Below, piece by piece: positions 10,847-20,402 of a stretch of 64,000 nt of DNA. The position numbers and the translations under genes are program-made. Source of the DNA: Novosphingobium sp. ST904 (GTDB lineage Bacteria > Pseudomonadota > Alphaproteobacteria > Sphingomonadales > Sphingomonadaceae). The notes beneath the pieces were generated by a model. The model was not told where the DNA came from and ran no database searches. It saw nothing but the letters and a program-made list of their open reading frames with translations. The stretch covers positions 27,646 to 91,645 of the forward strand of contig NZ_LGJH01000145.1 in NCBI RefSeq assembly GCF_001298105.1, written 5' to 3'. Every line of letters starts with the position of its first letter. Within the stretch, counting starts at the first letter, position 1.

Positions 10847-10854
10847 CAACTGAG

Positions 10855-12381
10855 ATGATGACCGGGGTTATGGAACGCGAATCGGATCGCCTTGCAGCAT
10901 TGGCGCAGCTCTCTGAAGGCAAGCCTGCGCTGCTCTGGCGCAAGCTTGTCGCCGACACCGAGACCCCGGTCGCCGCCGCGCTGAAGCTCTTCGAGGAAGG
11001 GCGCGGGGATTTCGTGCTGGAATCCGTCGAAGGCGGCGAAACCCGCGGGCGCTACAGCCTGATCGGCCTTGACCCCGACCTGGTGTTCCGCGCCGAAGGC
11101 CACGCCTGCGAGATCAACCGCAACTGGCAGCACGACCGGGAGAGCTTCACCGCCCTTCCCGGCGACGCCCTGGCGGAACTGCGCGCGCTCGTCGAAAGCT
11201 GCCGGTTCGACGTGCCGCCGCAACTTCCCCCGGCACTTGCCTGCCTCGTCGGCTATTTCGGCTACGAGACGATCGGCCTGGTCGAGAAACTGCCGCGCGC
11301 GCCGCAAAGCGCGCTTTCCTTGCCTGACATGTTGTTCGTGCGCCCCTCACTGATCCTCGTGTTCGATCGCCTCAGCGACGAACTGTTCTGTGTCGCGCCG
11401 CTCTGGCCGGAAGCAGGAGCGCCCGAGCGTCTGGTCGAACTCGCAGCGGAACGCATCGACGAGGCCCTGCGCAAGCTGGCCGCGCCGGTGCCCGCCGCGC
11501 CCACCGCTACGGATCTCGCCGAGCCGGTACAGACCCCGGTCATGGCTGCTGCCGACTACGAAGCCATGGTCCTCAGGGCAAAGAACTACATCGAGGCCGG
11601 CGACATATTCCAGGTGGTGTTGGCCCAGCGCTTCACTTGCGACTTCCCGCTGCCGCCCCTCGCGCTTTACCGCTCGCTGCGCCGCATCAATCCTTCGCCA
11701 TTCCTCTATTTTCTCGACATGCCCGGCTTCGCGTTGATCGGATCGAGCCCTGAGATCCTCGTGCGCGTGCGCGAGGGCGAAGTGACGATCCGCCCGATCG
11801 CCGGCACCCGCCCGCGCGGCAAGAGCGCTGCCGAGGACAAGGCCAACGAAGTGAGCCTCCTCGCGGATCCCAAGGAACGCGCCGAGCATCTCATGCTGCT
11901 CGACCTCGGCCGCAACGACGTGGGCCGCGTGGCGGCCGCCGGTTCCGTTGAAGTGACCGACAGCTACACGATCGAGCGCTACAGCCACGTCATGCATATT
12001 GTCTCGAACGTGGTCGGCCAGCTCGACACGGAAAGGCACGATGCCATCGACGCCGTCTTCGCGGGCTTCCCGGCCGGCACTGTCTCCGGTGCCCCCAAGG
12101 TCCGTGCCTGCGAGATCATCGCGGAACTCGAACCGGAAACGCGCGGAGCTTACGCAGGCGGCGTGGGCTATTTCGCGCCGGACGGTTCGGTCGATTCCTG
12201 CATCGTCCTGCGCACTGGTGTCCTCAAGGACGGCGTGCTCCACGTGCAGGCGGGAGCCGGTATCGTTGCCGACAGCGATCCCGTCTACGAACAGCGCGAA
12301 TGCGAGGCCAAGTCCGGCGCGCTGTTCGCCGCCGCCCGCGAAGCCGTGCGCGTCGCCGGGGAGCCGGGTTTCGGCCAGTGA
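10855..12381 (+). CDS. trpE: Anthranilate synthase component I
   Basis: A 508-residue chorismate-using subunit that, with TrpG, makes anthranilate, the first committed step to tryptophan. The N-terminal domain holds the feedback-site segment VLESVEGGETRGRYS. The C-terminal chorismate-binding domain has GSSPEILVR, RPIAGTRPRG, LDLGRNDVGRV and FPAGTVSGAPK. It sits 8 bp after ppiD, leaving no space for a leader-peptide attenuator in front of trpE, so any control must act at the operon promoter or the enzyme. Its stop overlaps the next start (TGATG). Confidence 0.97.
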   Translation: MMTGVMERESDRLAALAQLSEGKPALLWRKLVADTETPVAAALKLFEEGRGDFVLESVEGGETRGRYSLIGLDPDLVFRAEGHACEINRNWQHDRESFTALPGDALAELRALVESCRFDVPPQLPPALACLVGYFGYETIGLVEKLPRAPQSALSLPDMLFVRPSLILVFDRLSDELFCVAPLWPEAGAPERLVELAAERIDEALRKLAAPVPAAPTATDLAEPVQTPVMAAADYEAMVLRAKNYIEAGDIFQVVLAQRFTCDFPLPPLALYRSLRRINPSPFLYFLDMPGFALIGSSPEILVRVREGEVTIRPIAGTRPRGKSAAEDKANEVSLLADPKERAEHLMLLDLGRNDVGRVAAAGSVEVTDSYTIERYSHVMHIVSNVVGQLDTERHDAIDAVFAGFPAGTVSGAPKVRACEIIAELEPETRGAYAGGVGYFAPDGSVDSCIVLRTGVLKDGVLHVQAGAGIVADSDPVYEQRECEAKSGALFAAAREAVRVAGEPGFGQ

Positions 12382-13157
12382 TGCGCGCCGCCGCCGCGGC
12401 CGTATTGCTTCTCGCTGCCTGCTCGTCGGGCGATGCGCGGCAGGAGGCCGCCGCGCCGCCCCCGCCTCCATGTGAAGGCGCCACCTTCGAAGGCGCCTCC
12501 TTTACGCATTGCACCGCCGATCCCGCGCGCCACACCATCCAGATGGTGCTCGGCCCGAAGGGCGGCGCCCCTTACCGCAGCCTCTCGCAATTGGCAGTGG
12601 ATCGGCCCGGCAAGAACCACGCCGTCGCCTTCGCGATGAACGGCGGCATGTTCGACGAGAAGGGACAGCCGATCGGCTACTATGTCGAGGACGGCGTAAG
12701 ACTGCACAAACTGAACACGAACGAGGGTTGGGGCAATTTCCACCTCCAGCCCAACGGCGTGTTCTATGGCGATGCGGATGGCCACTGGGCCGTGCGAGCC
12801 ACGAACGATTTCGCCAGGAACATCGTCAACCGCCCGGATTTCGGCACCCAGTCCGGCCCCATGCTGGTGATCGGCGGCAAGCTTCATCCAAAGATCGACG
12901 CAGACGGCCAATCCAGGAAACTGCGCAATGCCGTGGGCGTGGACCGCAAGGGCCGCGCCCATTTCGTAATTTCGGACGAGCCGGTTTCCTTCGGGAAGCT
13001 TGGACGCTACTTCCGTGACAAACTCGATTGCCCCAATGCGCTGTTCCTCGACGGCAGCGTATCCTCGCTCTGGGACCCGGAGCACGGGCGCGTGGACGGC
13101 GGGCCTCCGCTGGGCCCCTTGATCGTCGTCGAGAAAGCGACGAAAGGCAGTACATGA
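12381..13157 (+). CDS. Phosphodiester glycosidase family lipoprotein (NAGPA/YigE-like)
   Basis: A 258-residue protein with a lipoprotein signal (hydrophobic Ala/Leu stretch ending LLLAACSS, acylated Cys near residue 14), so it should sit on a membrane facing the periplasm. The body matches phosphodiester glycosidase (NAGPA-like) domains: [38 protein letters not shown], and [11 protein letters not shown]. Human NAGPA removes GlcNAc from phosphodiesters; bacterial roles are poorly defined. It is wedged between trpE (TGATG overlap) and trpG (ATGA overlap), so it is co-translated with tryptophan genes although no link is known. Confidence 0.88.
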   Translation: MRAAAAAVLLLAACSSGDARQEAAAPPPPPCEGATFEGASFTHCTADPARHTIQMVLGPKGGAPYRSLSQLAVDRPGKNHAVAFAMNGGMFDEKGQPIGYYVEDGVRLHKLNTNEGWGNFHLQPNGVFYGDADGHWAVRATNDFARNIVNRPDFGTQSGPMLVIGGKLHPKIDADGQSRKLRNAVGVDRKGRAHFVISDEPVSFGKLGRYFRDKLDCPNALFLDGSVSSLWDPEHGRVDGGPPLGPLIVVEKATKGST

Positions 13158-13750
13158 TCCTCGTCATCGACAATTACGACAGCTTTACCTGGAACCTGGT
13201 CCATTACGTGATGGAACTCGGCGCCGAAGTGGAAGTGGTGCGCAACGACGCCCTGACCGCCGCGCAGGCCATAGACAGCGGCGCGCAGGGTTTCCTTCTC
13301 TCGCCCGGCCCCTGCACGCCGAACGAGGCGGGTATCAGCCTCGATCTCGTGGGCGCCGCTGCCGACGCCGGCAAGCCGCTTCTCGGTGTCTGCCTTGGCC
13401 ATCAGTCGATCGGTCAGTACTTTGGCGGCAAGGTCGTGCGCGGCGGCCTGATGCACGGCAAGACTTCCCCTGTCACCCATGACGATACCGGCGTCTTCCA
13501 GGGCATCCCCTCGCCCTTCACCGCGACGCGCTATCACTCCCTGATCGTCGAGGACATTCCGCAGGCGCTCAAGGTCAATGCCCGTTCGGACGACGGCCAT
13601 GTCATGGGCTTCCGCCATGCCACGCTGCCGATCCACGGCGTGCAGTTCCACCCGGAAAGCATCGCGACCGAACACGGCCACGCGATGCTGGCAAACTATC
13701 TCAAGCTCTGCGGCCTCGACCCGAAGCTTCCAGCCCGCCTCGCCGCATGA
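13154..13750 (+). CDS. trpG: Anthranilate synthase component II (glutamine amidotransferase)
   Basis: A 198-residue class I glutamine amidotransferase supplying ammonia to TrpE. It shows [16 protein letters not shown] at the start, the nucleophile elbow [10 protein letters not shown], and the His/Glu pair in [14 protein letters not shown]. The ATG at 13154 overlaps the previous stop (ATGA) and gives the standard N-terminus. Its own stop overlaps trpD. It could also serve aminodeoxychorismate synthase, as some bacterial subunits do. Confidence 0.96.
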   Translation: MILVIDNYDSFTWNLVHYVMELGAEVEVVRNDALTAAQAIDSGAQGFLLSPGPCTPNEAGISLDLVGAAADAGKPLLGVCLGHQSIGQYFGGKVVRGGLMHGKTSPVTHDDTGVFQGIPSPFTATRYHSLIVEDIPQALKVNARSDDGHVMGFRHATLPIHGVQFHPESIATEHGHAMLANYLKLCGLDPKLPARLAA

Positions 13751-14748
13751 CTGTGGCAAGCCTTCCCGATCCGCTGCACCCTATCGAGGAAGCCGAAGCC
13801 GAAGAGGCTTTCGGTGCTATCCTCGATGGCAAGGTCGATGACGAAGCCATCGTTCGCTTCCTCATTGCCCTGACCGACCGCGGCGAAACCGCCGGCGAGA
13901 TCGCCGGCGCTGCTCGCGCGATGCGGGCACGGATGATCCCCATCGCAGCGCCCGACAATGCCATCGACGTTTGCGGCACCGGCGGCGACGGGCACCATAC
14001 CCTCAACGTCTCCACAGCGGTCTCGCTGGTGGTAGCAGCCTGCGGCGTCCCGGTCGCCAAGCACGGCAACCGTGCGGCCAGTTCCAAGGCTGGCGCGGCC
14101 GATACCCTCGAAGCGCTGGGCCTCAACCTGGACCGGGCTGCCGAAACCGCGGAAGAAACGCTCGGCGACCTTGGCATCTGCTTCCTGTTCGCCGCGCGCC
14201 ACCACCCCGCGATGGGCCGCATCATGCCCATCCGCAAGGCGATCGGCCGCCGCACGATCTTCAACCTCATGGGCCCGCTCGCCAACCCCGCGAACGTCAA
14301 GCGCCAGCTCGTCGGCATTGCCCGCCCTGCCTATGTGCCGATCTATGCCGAAGCGCTGATGCACCTCGGCAGTGAGCACTCGTTCGTCATATCCGGGGAT
14401 GAAGGGCTCGACGAACTCAGCCTCGCCGGCGGCAACGAAGTGGCCGAGATCAGGCATGGCGAACTCTCAATGCGCCGGATATCGCCGGAAGATGTCGGCC
14501 TGCCGATATCGCCGGTCGGCGCCATCCGCGGCGGCGACGCCGCTCACAACGCCGATGCCCTGCGCCGCCTTTTGCTGGGTGAAACCGGCGCTTATCGCGA
14601 TGCCGTGCTGCTGAACGCCGCCGGCGCACTGATCGTCGCCGGTGAAGTCGAAACCTGGCAGGAAGGCGTCGAGGAAGCGGCGGAAGCCATCGACAAGGGC
14701 CTCGCCAATGCCCTGCTCAACTGCTGGATTTCAGCGCTCAAGTCCTGA
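13747..14748 (+). CDS. trpD: Anthranilate phosphoribosyltransferase
   Basis: A 333-residue enzyme joining anthranilate to PRPP, the second tryptophan step. Family motifs: [18 protein letters not shown] for PRPP binding, [34 protein letters not shown], and [10 protein letters not shown]. It starts inside the trpG stop (ATGA) and is followed by trpC after 22 bp. It is a separate gene here, not fused to trpG. Confidence 0.97.
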   Translation: MTVASLPDPLHPIEEAEAEEAFGAILDGKVDDEAIVRFLIALTDRGETAGEIAGAARAMRARMIPIAAPDNAIDVCGTGGDGHHTLNVSTAVSLVVAACGVPVAKHGNRAASSKAGAADTLEALGLNLDRAAETAEETLGDLGICFLFAARHHPAMGRIMPIRKAIGRRTIFNLMGPLANPANVKRQLVGIARPAYVPIYAEALMHLGSEHSFVISGDEGLDELSLAGGNEVAEIRHGELSMRRISPEDVGLPISPVGAIRGGDAAHNADALRRLLLGETGAYRDAVLLNAAGALIVAGEVETWQEGVEEAAEAIDKGLANALLNCWISALKS

Positions 14749-14770
14749 CCCAGACGGTCCCGAGGAAACC

Positions 14771-15559
14771 ATGTCCGACAAGCTTACCGAAATCTGCGAC
14801 ACCAAGCGCGTGGAAGTCGAAACCCGCAAGGGCTTCGCCACCGTGAACGACCTCGACGCTCGCGCCGCAGGCCAGTCCACTCCGCGCGGTTTCGAGGCTG
14901 CGCTGCGCCGCAAGGCCCAGGATGGCTTTGCCCTGATTGCGGAAATCAAGAAAGCTTCGCCGTCCAAGGGACTGATCCGGCCTGATTTTCGCCCCGCAGA
15001 ACATGCTGTCGCCTATGAGCGCGGCGGCGCGGCTTGCCTTTCGGTCCTCACCGACGCTCCCTATTTCCAAGGCCACGAGGACTATCTGGAGGATGCTCGC
15101 GCTGCATGCGCATTGCCGGTCATCCGCAAGGACTTCATGGTCGATCCCTGGCAGGTCGCAGAGGCCCGCGCGATCGGCGCGGACGCCATCCTCATCATCG
15201 TTGCCGCTCTCGACGACGTCCTGATGGCTGAACTCGAAGCAGCTGCTCACGAACGGGGCATGGATTGCCTCGTCGAAGTTCACAACGAATCTGAAATGGA
15301 GCGTGCAAGCCGTTTGAAATCGCGCCTGATCGGGGTCAACAATCGCGATCTCAAGCACTTCGTCACGGATATCGCCATTACCGAACGTCTGGCCCCCCTC
15401 GCACCCGAAGGGACCCTGCTCGTCAGTGAAAGCGGGATCAACGCCCATTCCGATCTGATCCGTCTGTCAGGTTGCGGTGCGCGGACGTTCCTGGTCGGCG
15501 AAAGCCTGATGCGCGAAGCTGACGTGGAAGCTGCGACCAAAGCACTGCTTTTCGGCTGA
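14771..15559 (+). CDS. trpC: Indole-3-glycerol phosphate synthase
   Basis: A 262-residue TIM-barrel enzyme that cyclises the Amadori product to indoleglycerol phosphate. Motifs include [66 protein letters not shown], and the phosphate-binding VSESGI near the end. The ATG at 14771 has a GAGGAAACC ribosome site and gives the family N-terminus. It is not fused to trpF; trpF, trpB and trpA are not in this window. Confidence 0.97.
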   Translation: MSDKLTEICDTKRVEVETRKGFATVNDLDARAAGQSTPRGFEAALRRKAQDGFALIAEIKKASPSKGLIRPDFRPAEHAVAYERGGAACLSVLTDAPYFQGHEDYLEDARAACALPVIRKDFMVDPWQVAEARAIGADAILIIVAALDDVLMAELEAAAHERGMDCLVEVHNESEMERASRLKSRLIGVNNRDLKHFVTDIAITERLAPLAPEGTLLVSESGINAHSDLIRLSGCGARTFLVGESLMREADVEAATKALLFG

Positions 15560-15622
15560 TCCGCGACTTCAGACCGTTTCGAGATTAGCGTAAGCATGCA
15601 AGATCCATGGAGAGGTGAGGCG

Positions 15623-16102
15623 ATGAGCAAGAGCCTGACGCACATCGATACCGAAGGGACCGCACGCATGGTCGACGTCGGCTCCAAGAATGAGACACGG
15701 CGTGTCGCGGTGGCCTCCGGCCGCATCGTGATGACGCAGGATGCGCTCGAAGCGATCCAGGCCGGCAATGCCCCCAAGGGAGATGTCCTGGGCACTGCCC
15801 GTATCGCCGGCATCATGGCCGCTAAGAAGACCGCTGACCTCATCCCGATGTGCCACCCCCTGGTGCTCGATGCCATAAACCTCGATTTCACGTTTGACGC
15901 AGAAGCCATATCCGCCAAGGCAACGGTAAGTCTAAGCGGCAAGACTGGCGTCGAAATGGAAGCGATTACAGCGGTTTCCGTCGCACTCGTAACAATCTAC
16001 GACATGGCGAAAGCGCTCGATAAGGGCATGATCATCGGCGACATTCGCCTGATCGAGAAGACAGGTGGAAAATCGGGCCACTGGCGAGCTGAAGCGCTGT
16101 GA
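15623..16102 (+). CDS. moaC: Cyclic pyranopterin monophosphate synthase
   Basis: A 159-residue enzyme of molybdenum cofactor synthesis, acting with MoaA to form cPMP from GTP. Conserved features: [18 protein letters not shown], the catalytic MCHPL segment, [21 protein letters not shown], and [10 protein letters not shown] at the end. The ATG at 15623 has a GAGGTGAGG ribosome site; upstream in-frame starts add residues with no match. The stop overlaps moeA by 4 nt. Confidence 0.96.
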   Translation: MSKSLTHIDTEGTARMVDVGSKNETRRVAVASGRIVMTQDALEAIQAGNAPKGDVLGTARIAGIMAAKKTADLIPMCHPLVLDAINLDFTFDAEAISAKATVSLSGKTGVEMEAITAVSVALVTIYDMAKALDKGMIIGDIRLIEKTGGKSGHWRAEAL

Positions 16103-17310
16103 AGCCGCACCTTTCGCTCGAGAAAGCGCAGTCCCGTCTTCTTGCACTTGTCGAGCCTCTCCCCATTGAGCGGGTCGATATCGACGGCGCGCTCGGACGC
16201 TTTCTAGCGGAACCCTTGCGCGCTCATCGCAGTCAGCCTCCAGCTGATCTCTCCGCAATGGATGGATATGCCGTAACCGCCGACCTGTCGGGGCCTTGGC
16301 GCGTTATTGGCGAGAGCGCGGCCGGCCATCCTTACGAAGCGTCAGTCGGCGCGGGCGAAGCAGTAAGGATTTCGACCGGTGCGATGCTGCCTGAGGGCGC
16401 CCAAGCCGTTATCCTTCAGGAAGACCTCGCTCGCGAGGGGCAACAGATCACCCTGACGGGAGAGGCACCCGAACCTAGCCACCGCCATATCCGGCGCTGC
16501 GGCATGGACTTTGCGGAAGGCCGCGAACTTCTCGCCGCCGGCACTTCGATCGGCCCGGCGCAAGCCGCGCTCGGCATTGCCGCCGGCCATCGCCACCTGC
16601 CCGTCCGACGGATTCCGCGGGTAACCGTCATAGATAGCGGTGACGAACTCTCGACCGACCCTGAGTTCTGCGCCAGCCATCAGGTTCCTGCCAGCAACGG
16701 CGTCATGCTGGTTGCCATGGCCCGCTCGCTTCCGGTGGATGCGAACCGGGTAGGCCCCGTGGCGGACAAGCTCGATGACCTCATCGCCGCCTTCGAACAG
16801 GCGAGCGATTCTGACGTCATCGTGACCAGCGGGGGTGCCTCGGTCGGCGATCACGACCTTGTCCGGCCGGCCCTCGAAGCATGGGGGGCACAGCTGGACT
16901 TCTGGCGCGTGGCCATCAAGCCGGGCAAGCCCCTGCTCGTGGCGACCCGCCAGCGCGCTACCGGGCCGCAAATTGTCATCGGATTACCGGGGAACCCGGT
17001 GTCCAGCCTTGTGACCGCCTATCATTTTCTCCTGCCTGTCCTGCGGGCCTTGCTGGGGGCTTCACGGCCAATCCCACAGCCGGTTGCAACCCGGCTTTCG
17101 GCCCCCCTGCCCGCTGCGGGCAGCCGCCGCGAGTTTTTGCGCGGTTACTGGAACGGCGAGACGGTCTGCGCGAACCCGCTTCAGGACAGCGGCGCCCTGG
17201 CATCGCTCGCGGCAAGCAATGTGCTGATCGATCGCCCCATTGGCGCGCCGGCCGCGAATGCGGGAGATGTTGTTGAAGTGTTCTTGCTCCAAAATGGCGG
17301 TATTGCTTGA
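16099..17310 (+). CDS. moeA: Molybdopterin molybdotransferase
   Basis: A 403-residue enzyme that inserts molybdate into adenylylated molybdopterin. It has the MoeA sequence SAMDGYAV, the MPT-binding segment [32 protein letters not shown], and the C-terminal beta domain near 330-400. It begins with GTG inside the moaC stop (GTGA). Tight coupling to moaC supports co-expression, and the -35 box of lexA overlaps its stop codon. Confidence 0.95.
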   Translation: MKPHLSLEKAQSRLLALVEPLPIERVDIDGALGRFLAEPLRAHRSQPPADLSAMDGYAVTADLSGPWRVIGESAAGHPYEASVGAGEAVRISTGAMLPEGAQAVILQEDLAREGQQITLTGEAPEPSHRHIRRCGMDFAEGRELLAAGTSIGPAQAALGIAAGHRHLPVRRIPRVTVIDSGDELSTDPEFCASHQVPASNGVMLVAMARSLPVDANRVGPVADKLDDLIAAFEQASDSDVIVTSGGASVGDHDLVRPALEAWGAQLDFWRVAIKPGKPLLVATRQRATGPQIVIGLPGNPVSSLVTAYHFLLPVLRALLGASRPIPQPVATRLSAPLPAAGSRREFLRGYWNGETVCANPLQDSGALASLAASNVLIDRPIGAPAANAGDVVEVFLLQNGGIA

Positions 17311-17334
17311 CGATACCGGATTCGTTGCATAATT
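17307..17334 (+). promoter_or_regulatory. Probable lexA promoter
   Basis: TTGACG at 17307-17312 is followed after 16-17 nt by an AT-rich -10 region (CATAATTG). The SOS box lies directly against it, so LexA would block transcription here. The -35 box overlaps the end of moeA. Confidence 0.6.
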
Positions 17335-17349
17335 GTTCCCTCATTGTTC
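17335..17349 (+). promoter_or_regulatory. SOS box (LexA operator, GTTC-N7-GTTC)
   Basis: GTTC at 17335-17338 and GTTC at 17346-17349 are separated by exactly seven bases, a perfect match to the alphaproteobacterial LexA direct-repeat operator. It lies 58 bp before the lexA start and implies autoregulation. Confidence 0.92.
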
Positions 17350-17407
17350 GCAGGCAAATCGCCGGACGAGACAGGGCCATGGGCCGCAGAACGAAGAGGC
17401 AACGCAG

Positions 17408-18061
17408 ATGTTGACGCGCAAGCAGCACGAATTGCTCCGGTTCATTCAGGTCCGGCTTGAGGAAAGCGGCATCTCGCCCAGCTTCGAGGAAATGAAGGAA
17501 GCGCTGGACCTCAAGTCCAAGTCCGGCGTTCACCGCCTGATTTCCGCCTTGGAGGAACGGGGTTTCATTCGCCGCCTCCCCAATCGCGCTCGCGCTCTCG
17601 AAGTCCTGCGCCAGCCTGAGGATGCAACGTCCAAACCTGCAAGATCGACTCCGGCGGCGAACAGCAACGATACTGCAGCGCCTGTCCGCGCACCCCAGAT
17701 CGCACCTGCCCCCGCGAACGATGTCATCGAAATCCCGCTCCACGGCCGCATCGCAGCCGGCGTGCCGATCGAGGCCTTCGAAGGACAGTCCATGCTCCCG
17801 GTTCCCGCAGCGCTGCTGGGTTCGGGCGAACACTATGCGCTCGAGGTTTCGGGTGATTCGATGATAGACGCGGGCATACTCGATGGCGATTTCGCCCTGG
17901 TGAAGCGGACCAATACCGCTCGCGACGGTGAAATTGTCGTCGCTCTCGTGCGAGGGGCTGAAGCCACGCTCAAGTATCTGCGCCGCGAAGCCGGAATGGT
18001 GCGCCTTGATCCTGCCAATGCCGCTTACGAACCGCAGATTTATGGCCCTGACGAAGTTTGA
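17408..18061 (+). CDS. lexA: LexA repressor (3' end appears frameshifted)
   Basis: LexA represses SOS genes and cleaves itself when RecA is activated. The N-terminal winged-helix domain ([36 protein letters not shown]) and the S24 peptidase domain are present. The cleavage site is the Ala-Gly in [12 protein letters not shown], the nucleophile Ser is in [11 protein letters not shown], and the Lys is in FALVKRTN. The frame ends after YGPDEV, 217 residues. One base over, the sequence continues VQGKLAGLLRRY to a stop at 18104, which is how alphaproteobacterial LexA ends. An extra T in the TTT near 18056-18058 explains this and is probably a sequence error. Confidence 0.93.
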   Translation: MLTRKQHELLRFIQVRLEESGISPSFEEMKEALDLKSKSGVHRLISALEERGFIRRLPNRARALEVLRQPEDATSKPARSTPAANSNDTAAPVRAPQIAPAPANDVIEIPLHGRIAAGVPIEAFEGQSMLPVPAALLGSGEHYALEVSGDSMIDAGILDGDFALVKRTNTARDGEIVVALVRGAEATLKYLRREAGMVRLDPANAAYEPQIYGPDEV

Positions 18062-18159
18062 GGTACAAGGCAAGCTGGCTGGACTGCTGCGCCGCTATCA
18101 CTGATGCGGCTCAAGCGTGAGAAGATGTCCGGTTGTTCCGCCTTCTCGCCGCCGCTTTA

Positions 18160-20382
18160 TTACCGCGCCTTGGCGATGACGCCATAAGAAAGCGGCGGCG
18201 AACGCCACCACCCATGATCACCTTGCGCATCTGCCACTGAATGTACCGTGCGGTGTTCCAGGTCGATCGCCACACCGCCCGTTCTGCTCAGCATGTTGCG
18301 ATCCGCCTTCAGCCAGGTCGGCCGGCAACTTCGCGGCAGACGGCGGCCAGCGATCACAAGATCGGCACCCCGGCAGGCCCGAGCCAAAGTGTCTTCCGGT
18401 ACGATATCCCGGCCCCTGGCGATCAGTATGTGGCGCGCCTTCCCGCCACGTTCCAGCATCAACGCACAGAAATCCGGGTTACATCGCGTGCCAGGCCATT
18501 CCGCAAGCAATACAGGTTTTGACTGAACTCCCGCTACTTCCATCAGATTGTCCAAAACGTAATCGCTCGAGCTGTCGCGCAGCATGACAAGGCGCCTCCC
18601 CGGACCGTCAATCAAAGCAACTTGGCGGCCATCTCCCGAAACGACGATGTCAGGCGGTGTCAGCAGGAGCAGGCCGATAAAGCCGCTGGCGACTGGAAGC
18701 AGACCCCAGAGCCTGGCTTTTCCGTGCCAAAGCCCCAGCCAAAGTCCTCCAGTCACGAAAAGTAGAAATTGCCATCCGCCCATCGTCGGCGCCATGCTCA
18801 CCGCGCCGGGCCGCGAGGCGATGAACCGCGCCAGGCCGATCAGCAGATCGATGGCTATTCCAGCAAGCCACCAGACCGGCGATCCGGCCCCAACGATATC
18901 GAAAAGCAGCGCCGCGCCGACCAGGGGCATGACAAGAAAGGTCGTGAGCGGGATGGCAACCACATTGGCGATCGATCCATAGAGCCCGGCGCGGTGAAAA
19001 TGATAAAGTCCGATCGGCATCAGCGCGAGTTCGATGGCCACGCCCGTGACGAGGATCAGGGATAGGCTGCGCAGCGCCTTGAAAGGCAATGCTTCGTCAC
19101 GGGCCGAGAACCAATGCCGGATGGGCACCGCATTGCCTAACGCGATCAGCACGACAACGGCGGCAAAGCTCATCTGGAAGCTGGCCCCCACAATCGATTC
19201 GGGCCAGATCAGAAGGACGATGAAGGCGGCCGCCGCAAGCAGGCGCATCGACAGCGCCTCACGCCCCATCGCCAATGCGGCAAGTACCAGCAGCGCGCTC
19301 ACGCAGGAGCGTATGGTCGGCACCTGCGATCCGCTCAGCAAAGTGTAACCAACGCCCGCCAATGCCCCGCTAGCCGACGCAAGGACAGGCAATCGCACCC
19401 GCAACGCCAGCGCGGGAGATAACGCCAGCAGGCGCAGCGCGAGGATATAGACCGCACCGACAACTGCGCTGACATGCAGGCCGCTGATCGAGAGCAGATG
19501 CGCAAGTCCGGCATCGCGCATCGCCTGGGCCTCTGCCTTGCCGATCCCGCCCATGTCCCCTGTGACGAGCGCCGAGGCGATCCCGCCGGCGGATCCTTCA
19601 AGGCTTGCAGCGATATGACGGGACAGCCGCATTCGCTGCTCGCCAAGCCAGTCGTCACCCGCTCCGGGGGAAAGCACCTCCACAGGGGAAAGCACGGCGC
19701 CGGTTGCGGATATCCCGGCGAACCAAGCCGCCCTGGCGAAATCGTAGGCGCCAGGCAGCATCGGAGGTGCCGGAGGCATCAATCTCCCGCGGAATCGGAT
19801 GATAGCGCCGGTTGAAAGTGCCGGAGCCCGCGCCGATGCGGGCAAGTTCACGCGAACCTTGATCGGCCTGCCGGTCCCCGGCTCCCGCAGTGCCAGAATC
19901 CGTCTGTCCCGCTTCAGCGCCGGCTGCTCCTCGATCGCGAGAACGCGGGCCGTGAATGTTCCGAACAGCGGCCTTGCGATCGCCGGCTGACCAACCGTTT
20001 CCGAGCGCGCCCAGACAACGAGACATCCCGCCATGACGAGAAGCGAGCAAGCGATCATCGCCTGCCTGATATATGGCATCCGCGTAGCACCCTGAAGGCA
20101 GTACAGTGCGAATAACGCAACTGCGACGCATACTACGCAAAGGGTGACCCACTCCTCGGCTGTAGGCAGGAAAAACCACGCAGTTATGCCGGTTCCGAAG
20201 GCTACGGTGAGCCATGGTCCTCTAGCGAAACCGCAGTTCGAAAGAAAACACTCGACACCGGCCAAACTGCTCGACAAGTGGCTCTGGCTGATCCATGGGC
20301 GATGCTGCAATGCAGCGGTTCCGGCAAGATCCGGATGCTCTGAATCAAGTGACGTGGCGGCTTGGCTGGCCATGGCGCGCAT
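18160..20382 (-). CDS. comEC: ComEC/Rec2 family DNA-uptake channel protein
   Basis: A 740-residue inner-membrane protein thought to carry transforming DNA into the cytoplasm. The N-terminal part has membrane helices and a DUF4131-like soluble region. The central Competence domain is clear: HLLSISGLHVSAVVG, GSQVPTIRSCVSALL, and helices to about residue 590. The C-terminal region lacks the HxHxDH metal motif of the lactamase-like nuclease domain found in full-length ComEC. It converges on lexA and diverges from gltX with only 20 bp between starts. Confidence 0.9.
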   Translation of the reverse strand: MRAMASQAATSLDSEHPDLAGTAALQHRPWISQSHLSSSLAGVECFLSNCGFARGPWLTVAFGTGITAWFFLPTAEEWVTLCVVCVAVALFALYCLQGATRMPYIRQAMIACSLLVMAGCLVVWARSETVGQPAIARPLFGTFTARVLAIEEQPALKRDRRILALREPGTGRPIKVRVNLPASARAPALSTGAIIRFRGRLMPPAPPMLPGAYDFARAAWFAGISATGAVLSPVEVLSPGAGDDWLGEQRMRLSRHIAASLEGSAGGIASALVTGDMGGIGKAEAQAMRDAGLAHLLSISGLHVSAVVGAVYILALRLLALSPALALRVRLPVLASASGALAGVGYTLLSGSQVPTIRSCVSALLVLAALAMGREALSMRLLAAAAFIVLLIWPESIVGASFQMSFAAVVVLIALGNAVPIRHWFSARDEALPFKALRSLSLILVTGVAIELALMPIGLYHFHRAGLYGSIANVVAIPLTTFLVMPLVGAALLFDIVGAGSPVWWLAGIAIDLLIGLARFIASRPGAVSMAPTMGGWQFLLFVTGGLWLGLWHGKARLWGLLPVASGFIGLLLLTPPDIVVSGDGRQVALIDGPGRRLVMLRDSSSDYVLDNLMEVAGVQSKPVLLAEWPGTRCNPDFCALMLERGGKARHILIARGRDIVPEDTLARACRGADLVIAGRRLPRSCRPTWLKADRNMLSRTGGVAIDLEHRTVHSVADAQGDHGWWRSPPLSYGVIAKAR

Positions 20383-20402
20383 AGGACAGGAAGGTTACAA
20401 TA

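Noticed and set aside
8516..10849. 777-codon open frame on the minus strand opposite ppiD
   Set aside because: It is a shadow of the GC-rich ppiD codons, rich in Gly, Arg and Leu, with no family features, and runs into tpiA.
10847..10854. Looked for a trp leader peptide or attenuator before trpE
   Set aside because: Only 8 bp lie between ppiD and trpE, so no leader fits there.
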